Source: Deltaproteobacteria bacterium
GTDB taxonomy: Bacteria > Desulfobacterota > Desulfobulbia > Desulfobulbales > BM004
Assembly (NCBI GenBank): GCA_019312695.1
Contig: JAFDCT010000375.1
Coordinates: 1-11,953, forward strand
DNA: 11,953 nucleotides
Direction of reading: 5' to 3'
In this document: in pieces, positions 6,493 to 11,953 of the stretch
Layout: each line of letters starts with the position of its first letter
Position numbering within the stretch: the stretch's first letter is position 1
The notes under the pieces: generated by a model
The model's database searches: none
What the model was told of the DNA's origin: nothing
The model's input: the letters and a program-made list of their open reading frames with translations, nothing else
Made by a program: the position numbers and the translations under genes

Positions 6493-7212
6493 CTAGTCCA
6501 ATTGTACAGTTTCTATCTTTACCCGGGCGAGTCCCTGCCGGTAAAAACCCAACTCTTTTGCCGCGCCCGAGGAAAGATCAATGATCCTGTTGTCAACAAA
6601 GGGTCCCCGATCATTCACCCTGACAATCATTGACTTACCGTTATCAAGATTCTTAACCCTTACATGCATTGGAAGCGGCAGATATTTATGTGCAGCCGTT
6701 GGCTTTCTAGGATCAAAAGCCTCTCCATTTGCAGTCATGGAGCCACCTTTCTGGCGCTGCGTTTCACGGCCGTACCATGATGCAACTCCTGTTTCAGTGT
6801 AAATCAAGGCTTTTTCTATTGACATCGGGACATAGCGTTTGCCTTTTACGACATAGGGAGCATTTTTCACCCTGCCCTTTTCGATAGCCTCTTTTGGTGA
6901 CATGCCGTCAATAGATTCGATATCATGGGTCATGGGCCAGTCAAGCGGGGCCATGACAACCTCAAAGGTATACCTGCCGATCTTGTAAGCAACCTTGCAG
7001 GTCCCGACGGTAACATCAGTTGCTATCTTGGCTGTTTTATAGGTGACCACAACTGTACTCTTGGCAATATCATAACTGGTGGAGAAAAAGCCGCAGCCTG
7101 CCAGCACAGGGCTTATTCCACTTATAGCCACTATCAGCAGGGTCAAACGCCAAAAAAAATTCTGATATGTACCGAGGCAAGCAAATGCTCTTGAAATGAA
7201 AGCTATCAGCAA
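6493..7212 (-). CDS. rlpA: RlpA-family septal/cell-wall lipoprotein (double-psi beta-barrel)
   Basis: RlpA proteins are outer-membrane lipoproteins; the Pseudomonas protein is a lytic transglycosylase that cleaves denuded glycan strands at division sites. The product is 239 residues. A hydrophobic stretch (about 23-38) ends in the lipobox VLAGC, with the lipidated cysteine at C40. The double-psi barrel covers about 140-239: ETGVASWYGRETQRQKGG, MTANGEAFDP, TAAHKYLPLP (catalytic-type H175), VRVNDRGPFVDNRIIDLS (D201) and AAKELGFYRQGLARVKIE. There is no C-terminal SPOR domain, unlike some homologues. Residues about 48-90 (a run of V, T and K such as TVVVTYKTAKIATDV) are an unrecognised linker. 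The start is taken as TTG at 7212, because no ATG precedes the lipobox in frame and an upstream positive charge is needed; the exact start is uncertain. Confidence 0.9.
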   Translation of the reverse strand: MLIAFISRAFACLGTYQNFFWRLTLLIVAISGISPVLAGCGFFSTSYDIAKSTVVVTYKTAKIATDVTVGTCKVAYKIGRYTFEVVMAPLDWPMTHDIESIDGMSPKEAIEKGRVKNAPYVVKGKRYVPMSIEKALIYTETGVASWYGRETQRQKGGSMTANGEAFDPRKPTAAHKYLPLPMHVRVKNLDNGKSMIVRVNDRGPFVDNRIIDLSSGAAKELGFYRQGLARVKIETVQLD

Positions 7213-7294
7213 TGTTGGTACCTGCTATTGCCAGGAAGTTTTTTTTGCAAGGTCTTTGCCTGTTCTTTATTAAAAAAAGCCGATCGATTTATCC

Positions 7295-7322
7295 TTGACT
7301 GGTTATTAAAATTTCCTATAAT
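7295..7322 (+). promoter_or_regulatory. Strong consensus promoter pointing antisense to the cytochrome gene
   Basis: TTGACT (7295-7300) and TATAAT (7317-7322) are 16 bases apart, matching 11 of 12 sigma-70 consensus positions. It would start near 7329 and read into the opposite strand of the tetraheme cytochrome gene. No plus-strand gene follows for over 3 kb, so its product would be an antisense or noncoding RNA, if it is used. Confidence 0.45.
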
Positions 7323-7345
7323 AATGAAAATATAAATCATATCAA
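7318..7345 (-). promoter_or_regulatory. Possible rlpA promoter overlapping the opposed promoter
   Basis: On the minus strand TTGATA (complement of 7340-7345) and TATTAT (complement of 7318-7323) are 16 bases apart. The -10 box shares five bases with that of the plus-strand promoter, giving a symmetric arrangement. It would start about 95-100 bases before the rlpA start codon. The -35 box overlaps the cytochrome stop codon. Confidence 0.4.
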
Positions 7346-7725
7346 TACAATTGCTTCTTCGTATGGCAGCCACTGCATTTTATCGGTGCATCCTTGCCCT
7401 GATCATTCACTTCCTTGTGACAATCCTTGCACAATTTATGCGCTGCCTTCTTATAGCTGTTAACATCAGCATTGCTTATGTCCTTATTATGGCAGTTGGC
7501 ACATTTTTCAATCACCATGATCTCATCCTTGGCATGATGGCAAACCGTGCATGAATAAGCTTCCTGGTGCTGACGATGAGGAAAATCGGCCGGCTTCCGG
7601 GCAGATTCTGTCTTCAGCGTGATATCGTTAGGGCCGATACTAACTTCAACACCATCTGCACTGTCCACTAGAAAAAGAAAAACAAAACCCAGGACAGCTA
7701 TTTTCAGTCCCCACTCAATCTTCAT
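7342..7725 (-). CDS. Periplasmic tetraheme cytochrome c (class III, c3-like)
   Basis: This is a low-potential multiheme electron carrier, typical of sulfate- and metal-reducing bacteria, where c3 relays electrons between periplasmic hydrogenases or formate dehydrogenases and membrane complexes. The precursor is 127 residues with a signal peptide (MKIEWGLKIAVLGFVFLFLV, probable cleavage near residue 25). Four CXXCH heme sites are present: CTVCH (59-63), CANCH (75-79), CKDCH (99-103) and CSGCH (117-121). Besides the four CXXCH histidines there are exactly four others (H50, H53, H64, H96), enough for bis-histidine ligation of all four hemes in the pattern FPHRQH..CTVCHH..AAHK. All sites are CX2CH, whereas classic Desulfovibrio c3 has some CX4CH sites. 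The ATG at 7725 has a strong ribosome-binding site. No redox partner is adjacent. Confidence 0.93.
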   Translation of the reverse strand: MKIEWGLKIAVLGFVFLFLVDSADGVEVSIGPNDITLKTESARKPADFPHRQHQEAYSCTVCHHAKDEIMVIEKCANCHNKDISNADVNSYKKAAHKLCKDCHKEVNDQGKDAPIKCSGCHTKKQLY

Positions 7726-7730
7726 ATGAA

Positions 7731-7737
7731 CCTCCCC
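7731..7737 (-). promoter_or_regulatory. Ribosome-binding site of the cytochrome gene
   Basis: GGGGAGG on the minus strand, five bases (TTCAT) before the ATG at 7725. It is a near-ideal Shine-Dalgarno site and suggests high expression. Confidence 0.75.
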
Positions 7738-7796
7738 AATAATACTATAACTACTGCATTAAGAATCGTAACAATATAAACCTGTAACAACGGTCA

Positions 7797-7824
7797 AACA
7801 TAGTGGTTATCAATCAAATGTCAA
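7797..7824 (-). promoter_or_regulatory. Likely cytochrome c promoter with flanking TTGTTAC repeats
   Basis: On the minus strand TTGACA (complement of 7819-7824, perfect -35) and TATGTT (complement of 7797-7802) are 16 bases apart, giving a leader of roughly 65 bases before the cytochrome start. The heptamer TTGTTAC occurs twice downstream in the coding orientation (complement of 7784-7790 and 7768-7774) and once inverted just upstream of the -35 box (7827-7833 on the plus strand). These may be operator sites. Confidence 0.45.
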
Positions 7825-7843
7825 GCTTGTTACAACTGAAAAA

Positions 7844-10180
7844 TCAAGAAATATCGGCATCTTTTACCTGGTTCTCAACGTACTGTTTCAGGGCATTGTG
7901 GGTGCATACCTCATAATATTTCCTGTTTACTTTGCCCATAACTTCAAAAGCGGCAGTATTTAGCTGCAGCGCCCAATCCTCCCTGATGATCAAACGCTGA
8001 AAGGACCCGGTTAGAAGGGGGAATTTACCTGTATGAATTATTATCGGATTTTTCCGGACCTCCGGGATCAGGCAATTTATAGTCGTAAGGTCAATTTCCC
8101 TGGCGAGTTTCTTGAAACCTGCTTCGTTCAACTCAATACCGTTGACATTATAACGCAGTATGGTCTCATCATCGCTTAACACTTTGTCCCCATGAGCGCC
8201 TGCCTGATAAACATAGAGGTTAAAGGCTTTGTGCTCTCCAGCAAGAACCCGCCGCAATGTCTTATTGCAGCTTGACAGCCTGTCTGCAAGATTTATTGCC
8301 GGGGATATCATTATTCTCTTCTTGCCGTCAAGCAGATAAGCAGGCGGTGCATTCTGGAAACAGATGCCGACGCCAAGTTCAAGTATGGGCAGATTATACT
8401 TTCTGCTTTTGGCATTATACTTCTGAATTACATCGAGCATATTGATGGCAAGACCACAGGCTCTTGAAACACAATACTTGCCGGCTGTATCATCTTCACG
8501 TTCCAGGATAGTAAGAATTATTGCATCTCCTTCAATAAACACCTTAAGAGCCCCATATTGCGCGACGATTTCCGAAATGGGATTGAAAAAATTCAGACTG
8601 AAATAAGAGGCTGGATTCAAGCCGCTCTCCGCAAGCTGCCTTGTTATGAGAGTTGCGCCTCTCACATCAGCCTTCATGATGACATGGCTGGTAACAGGTT
8701 TGGTATCAAGCTCAAAAATCTGCTCATGTGGGAGAAGAAATTCATACAGGGTGTTATTGGTTTTTGAAAGAGCAATCGTCTTTTCATCATCTACCAGGTT
8801 TATTCTATCAATGGCTTTTTTCAGCAGTTTAAAATTCTCAACATCACGATGATAACTGAAAAACCCTTTGAGGAACTGCAGAAAATATTCATTGCGCTGC
8901 TGGAGTTTCAGTCTGCCGATCTTCATAATGGTCTTTTTCAATAACACCAGTGAAACCGACTTGCCATAGTAAGTCTTGAGACGCTTGAGATAGGCGGTAA
9001 GACTTTTCCTTGCAGTGTTTGAAGTGAGAAATTGGAGAACCTGATGCGGCACAAGAGGTGGGCAATACTCCTGATAGATTGCTTTCATTTCAAAGGACGC
9101 CACTATCCTGGTAATGAGTTTTTTATGTTTGAATTTGCTATGAAAAGCATGAAAAATTTTCTTTTGCTCTTTCGCTGTAGTTTCAAGCCGGGATAATTCC
9201 TCACTATCAGAATTACTCCTCCCTTTCTTTTCCTGGATTTCAGCGTTTGTCTTGAAATAGTTGAGCAGGAGGTCAACCGTTCCCACATCCCTGATCCAAC
9301 CGTCAATAATGAGATGTTCAATTTCAGGCTTTTTCTCATCTTTGCTTTCAGCTTTTTCAGAAGAGACCGCCTTGACCGTAACTTTTTTTTCATTAACATG
9401 AGGTATTCTGATCCTGCCAAGCAGTTCAATAATCAGTTGCAGGAGCGTCTCATACTTATCAGGGTCATCAACCCTGTGTCCAAGAATCACATACTGCTCT
9501 AGCATGAGGTAGTCATCTTTCTGGTTTTCAACATGCAGGAGAGGATTGATAAAAATATCATCCTTTAACAGTGATTGAGCCCCGAAATTTGCTTCACGTC
9601 TATCCTTTAATAATCTTTGGGCGTGCAGCAGGTAATCGAAAATCTCTTTGCTTACTGAGCTGACAATAATATTCTTTTTATGCCGGATGGCCAAAATCCT
9701 TTCTTTCAATTCCAAAGTCTGCAGCAACATCTCGCTGTCATCGGTACTTTCATACTCCCAGACCTGGTTATTAAGCCTGATCATCAACTCTTCAAACTGA
9801 TGGGCAACTTCCTGAATTAAAAACTTGCAGACAGCAACCTGGGCCAGGTAATCAATTTGGATCTCCCTGGAGCCTATCTTTGCCCTTTTCACGGCTTCAA
9901 GCATTACATCACAACAAAGCTGCTTGAATTCATTTCTTCCTGTTGTCCAGTCAAATTCAATTTCAAGGTCGTAATCTGCACCTGAAGATTTGAGAATTAA
10001 ATGAAAAATTAACCTGGAAGCGGCCTCACGGAAAATAGGACTTAAATGGACATCATAGTGAAAATTGTCCACTCCCGGCATGATGCGGTTTAAGGAGAAA
10101 TGAGCCGAGTACGCTACAGGGACAGGACCGGTCCAGTTTAGACTCCGGGGGGAAAAAACACTGCTCAGTAGTGAAGTCAT
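7844..10180 (-). CDS. Large protein with C-terminal divergent class III nucleotidyl cyclase-like domain
   Basis: The product is 778 residues with no clear signal peptide or transmembrane helix. The C-terminal region (about 498-650) follows the class III adenylate/guanylate cyclase pattern. KADVRGAT (503-510) corresponds to the DIRGFT strand with first metal ligand D505. KVFIEGDAIILTI (546-558) corresponds to KxxGDAxxA with second metal ligand D552. LELGVGICFQNAP (600-612) matches the GIGIHxG strand, and ISPAINLADRLSS (625-637) matches GxxVNLAARL with N630 and R634. Adenine-selecting residues are not in their usual places: F548 sits where the lysine of KFIGD-type motifs is expected, and no aspartate is seen seven residues before N630. 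The N-terminal 490 residues are largely helical with a charged K/E-rich linker (about 262-288) and resemble no family I know. A cyclic-nucleotide or altered-substrate role is inference. The ATG at 10180 has only a weak AGG upstream. Confidence 0.7.
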   Translation of the reverse strand: MTSLLSSVFSPRSLNWTGPVPVAYSAHFSLNRIMPGVDNFHYDVHLSPIFREAASRLIFHLILKSSGADYDLEIEFDWTTGRNEFKQLCCDVMLEAVKRAKIGSREIQIDYLAQVAVCKFLIQEVAHQFEELMIRLNNQVWEYESTDDSEMLLQTLELKERILAIRHKKNIIVSSVSKEIFDYLLHAQRLLKDRREANFGAQSLLKDDIFINPLLHVENQKDDYLMLEQYVILGHRVDDPDKYETLLQLIIELLGRIRIPHVNEKKVTVKAVSSEKAESKDEKKPEIEHLIIDGWIRDVGTVDLLLNYFKTNAEIQEKKGRSNSDSEELSRLETTAKEQKKIFHAFHSKFKHKKLITRIVASFEMKAIYQEYCPPLVPHQVLQFLTSNTARKSLTAYLKRLKTYYGKSVSLVLLKKTIMKIGRLKLQQRNEYFLQFLKGFFSYHRDVENFKLLKKAIDRINLVDDEKTIALSKTNNTLYEFLLPHEQIFELDTKPVTSHVIMKADVRGATLITRQLAESGLNPASYFSLNFFNPISEIVAQYGALKVFIEGDAIILTILEREDDTAGKYCVSRACGLAINMLDVIQKYNAKSRKYNLPILELGVGICFQNAPPAYLLDGKKRIMISPAINLADRLSSCNKTLRRVLAGEHKAFNLYVYQAGAHGDKVLSDDETILRYNVNGIELNEAGFKKLAREIDLTTINCLIPEVRKNPIIIHTGKFPLLTGSFQRLIIREDWALQLNTAAFEVMGKVNRKYYEVCTHNALKQYVENQVKDADIS

Positions 10181-10612
10181 TGTCGGCCTGAAGACAAGAA
10201 ATTTTTTCGAGATTAAAAAAAATTTAAAGATATCAAATATAACTACCCCACCACCACAATACAGTAACCTAATAAATTTATGCGAAATCCGCCAATATTC
10301 TTTTCACTGCCTACAAGAATTAGCAGTAATTCATTATTTTTTTCTCCTCTTCTGTCTATCCAGGTAACATTTTGCTTCAGTTAACTCGGAAATGCCCTTT
10401 TACCAAAAAAAACTGGAAGCAACCCGGGTCAATAGTCTTGTAACATCTCCACCAATTTCTTCCCGGCTTATATGCCCCGACAACTTTTTTTAAGGGGCTT
10501 AATCATTCGCAACAACATATACCCAAGCTTCCTGAAATATCTTTTTGCGCTTCATCTTATTCAAACTCAAATAACTTCATGCAGACCATGGAACACAAAA
10601 AGGCGGTAACAG

Positions 10613-10637
10613 CTTTTATCAGGACTCAGGATAAAAG
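10613..10637. repeat. Perfect 8-base inverted repeat CTTTTATC-N9-GATAAAAG
   Basis: CTTTTATC (10613-10620) and GATAAAAG (10630-10637) are perfect complements around a nine-base spacer. Low stem GC and no following T-run argue against a terminator. The symmetry and spacing suit a dimeric regulator site or a weak RNA hairpin. Confidence 0.5.
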
Positions 10638-10788
10638 TTCTTCCCCAGCATGATAAGAAAATTCGCACCTGCCTTTTCACCTTAGCAGTATAAGACAATA
10701 ATATACCTTTTATGTCTGTTGGGTGATATTCAAGCAGATTTATTCCAGCTGCAACTATTCAGAACCCGAAGCCATAGATACTGCTGAA

Positions 10789-10802
10789 CCGGGTGCCCCC
10801 GG
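10789..10802. repeat. GC-rich tetraloop hairpin CCGGG-TGCC-CCCGG
   Basis: Five perfect G-C pairs enclose a four-base loop (10789-10793 with 10798-10802). It is followed by ACTG...CAGT (10803-10806 with 10815-10818) and an A-run, so it is not an intrinsic terminator on either strand. It stands out as a GC-rich island in an AT-rich spacer. Confidence 0.5.
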
Positions 10803-10845
10803 ACTGCCCCATGTCAGTAAAAAAACATCTATTCATTTCTAAGAC

Positions 10846-10863
10846 CTGCAAAACTCATTGCAG
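10846..10863. repeat. Six-base hairpin CTGCAA-AACTCA-TTGCAG
   Basis: CTGCAA (10846-10851) pairs perfectly with TTGCAG (10858-10863) over a six-base loop, about 170 bases before the radical SAM start codon. With the hairpins at 10613 and 10789 it suggests a folded leader RNA if transcription starts far upstream. Confidence 0.4.
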
Positions 10864-10935
10864 ATGGGATCAATGAAAAGGGCACAATGCCTCTGCATCC
10901 TCAATTAAGCGGTTAAACTGATATTTTTTCAATTT

Positions 10936-10954
10936 GATAATGATTTCTATTGCT
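10936..10954 (+). promoter_or_regulatory. Possible Fur-like site upstream of the radical SAM gene
   Basis: GATAATGATTTCTATTGCT matches the classic Fur box GATAATGATAATCATTATC at 12 of 19 positions, including the first nine in a row. A TATAAT hexamer follows at 10978-10983, about 48 bases before the start codon, but no good -35 box is seen at the usual distance. AT-rich DNA gives such matches by chance. Confidence 0.25.
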
Positions 10955-11030
10955 AGTAATGTTTAAATTGTATTTTCTATAATAGTAAATATCTGATTAT
11001 GAAAATTTAACCTTCATATGAATTTCTTTT

Positions 11031-11953
11031 ATGTTAGACCGAATCGATAAAGAGGAGCACCGGGGCTTTGCTCAGTATCCCGGATCACCAGGTACGCCAC
11101 AGAAATTATTTCATCCCAGGCTGGGAGATCTTTCTGCTCATAATGCCTTTATTATGCATGGCAGGGACAAAGCAAAGTTCAAGTACACTGAAACAACTCC
11201 GCTATACATACACCTGTCAGTAACCGGCCGCTGCAACGCCAACTGCAAGGGCTGCATTAATACTGCCTTCAATACTGCCGTCATTGGCAACCATGAAAGA
11301 AAAAACGCACCCTTTAAAGATACGGATCCGGTACGGGATGCCCGCTGCATTGCCAACCTTATCAAAAAAAATCCCGGTGAAACAGTTACCGTTTGTTTAT
11401 ATGGCGGCGAGCCGCTGCTGGCATTGGATAAAATGCAAACGTTGATTGAAGCCATCAACAAAAATAAGCTGCCTAATCCTTTTCGCTATATGCTTTATAC
11501 CAACGGTGACCTTCTGGAAAAAGCCTCGATATCGCATCCTGAAATGATGCGCTCCATCTGGCTTTATTCGGTATCGGTTGACGGCACCAGGGAACAGCAT
11601 GAGCGCATCAGGAGCGGCACAAATCTCAGGCGCATACATGAGGGACTGGCGGCAGTCAAAAAAATCAGGCAGGGACAGGTATTGATGTGGTCAACCCTGC
11701 GCGAGGACCAGTCGCTGCTCGATTGCTTTCATGAGTTTACCTATCTGTTTGACAGAGGCCTGGTTAGCCAGTTCTTCTGGCACTGGGTTGAAAGCAGCGA
11801 ACCTTTTCAGAATCTCACAGCTTATGCCGACTCCTATGTTAACGATCTGCAGTATATCCTCGACATCTATGTTGAAAAACTGAAAAAATGTAAACTCCTC
11901 CCCATTACCCACATAAACGATTTGGTGCTTTATCTGCTTTCGGGCAAAAGAAG
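11031..11953 (+). CDS. Radical SAM enzyme (peptide-maturase/SPASM-like N-terminal part), 3' end beyond the window
   Basis: The first 307 codons of a radical SAM protein are present and open to the window edge. The [4Fe-4S]-binding motif is CX3CX2C in TGRCNANCKGCINTA (C68, C72, C75). Downstream landmarks follow the usual order: the GGE motif in CLYGGEPLL (122-130), LYTNGD (155-160) and SVDGTREQHERIRSG (182-196), the last being typical of anaerobic sulfatase-maturating and other peptide-modifying radical SAM enzymes. A SPASM domain, if present, would lie past the right edge. Such enzymes use S-adenosylmethionine to make a 5'-deoxyadenosyl radical that attacks a substrate, often a peptide side chain. 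The substrate is not evident. The ATG at 11031 is the first start after an in-frame stop at 11019, but it lacks a Shine-Dalgarno sequence. Confidence 0.88.
   Translation, partial: MLDRIDKEEHRGFAQYPGSPGTPQKLFHPRLGDLSAHNAFIMHGRDKAKFKYTETTPLYIHLSVTGRCNANCKGCINTAFNTAVIGNHERKNAPFKDTDPVRDARCIANLIKKNPGETVTVCLYGGEPLLALDKMQTLIEAINKNKLPNPFRYMLYTNGDLLEKASISHPEMMRSIWLYSVSVDGTREQHERIRSGTNLRRIHEGLAAVKKIRQGQVLMWSTLREDQSLLDCFHEFTYLFDRGLVSQFFWHWVESSEPFQNLTAYADSYVNDLQYILDIYVEKLKKCKLLPITHINDLVLYLLSGKR

Larger units (their letters stand above)
10181..11030. other. 850-base spacer without a convincing gene, containing several hairpins
   Basis: This is the longest non-coding stretch. The left 200 bases are AT-rich and presumably carry the promoter of the cyclase-like gene. 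The remaining part lies upstream of the radical SAM gene. Open frames on both strands are at most about 45 codons and lack ribosome-binding sites. Inverted repeats are seen at 10474-10498 (GCCCC/GGGGC, 15-base loop), 10613-10637, 10789-10802 and 10846-10863. I recognise no riboswitch class, tRNA or known small RNA. Confidence 0.7.

Noticed and set aside
7231..7261. T-run next to GCAAGG...CTTTGC as a terminator between cytochrome and rlpA
   Set aside because: On the minus strand the stem would be followed by A residues, and on the plus strand the T-run precedes the stem, so the polarity is wrong both ways.
7351..7554. A hydrophobic 67-codon plus-strand frame downstream of the strong plus-strand promoter
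   Set aside because: It lies wholly antisense to the cytochrome gene; its hydrophobic content follows from the reverse complement of heme-motif and lysine codons, and no ribosome-binding site was seen.
10243..10380. A 45-codon minus-strand open frame (contains QNVTWIDRRGEKNN) upstream of the cyclase-like gene
   Set aside because: It has no ATG, GTG or TTG start. A good AGGAG site lies nearby, but it serves an ATG in another frame that stops after four codons.
10474..10498. GCCCC/GGGGC hairpin as an intrinsic terminator
   Set aside because: The T-run is inside the 15-base loop and not after the stem, on either strand.
10811..10876. A 21-codon plus-strand frame ending in TCKTHCRWDQ, as a possible precursor peptide for the radical SAM enzyme
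   Set aside because: It has no ribosome-binding site, overlaps the hairpin at 10846-10863 and is 155 bases from the enzyme gene. Two cysteines in 21 residues are not enough to support a call.

Overview
The window looks like chromosomal DNA from a Gram-negative anaerobe, most likely a member of the Desulfobacterota (delta-type sulfate or sulfur metabolisers). The evidence is a periplasmic tetraheme class III cytochrome c, a yebC-ruvC-ruvA-ruvB gene order, an HD-domain tRNA CCA transferase, an RlpA lipoprotein and a SPASM-style radical SAM enzyme. Base composition is moderate (roughly 45-50 % GC in genes). No rRNA, tRNA, CRISPR array, intact insertion sequence or phage gene was seen.

Layout. 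Positions 1-3214 (minus strand) hold the Holliday-junction operon yebC > ruvC > ruvA > ruvB, with a 4-base ATGA overlap between ruvA and ruvB. RuvB is cut by the window edge, but it has already run 52 codons past its usual HFG end, into DNA of only about 33 % GC. Positions 3215-3476 are a repeat-bearing spacer. Positions 3477-4073 (minus) encode the 23S rRNA methyltransferase RlmE. Positions 4074-4323 hold heptad repeats and a small relic of glycogen phosphorylase (glgP) in which two distant conserved segments are joined in frame. Positions 4324-5823 (minus) encode the CCA-adding enzyme. Diverging from it, 5983-6471 (plus) encodes a two-part protein with a thioredoxin-fold CVTC domain. Converging on that gene is the RlpA lipoprotein (6493-7212, minus). 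Upstream of rlpA lie the tetraheme cytochrome (7342-7725, minus) and a 778-residue protein (7844-10180, minus) ending in a divergent class III nucleotidyl cyclase-like domain. An 850-base spacer (10181-11030) with several small hairpins and a possible Fur-like site precedes a radical SAM enzyme that runs off the right edge (11031-11953, plus).

How the genes fit together. RuvA, RuvB and RuvC form the branch-migration and resolution machine for Holliday junctions, and YebC is a common neighbour acting as a translation or transcription factor. RlmE and CCA transferase serve ribosome and tRNA maturation. RlpA acts on cell-wall glycan and the cytochrome on periplasmic electron transfer. The cyclase-like protein and the radical SAM enzyme are the least ordinary genes here.

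The most rewarding items are the RuvB C-terminal extension, the internally deleted glgP relic, the divergent cyclase-like protein, a pair of overlapping opposed promoters between the cytochrome and rlpA, and a family of seven-base repeats in almost every spacer of the left third. I did not find a clear new multi-gene system.
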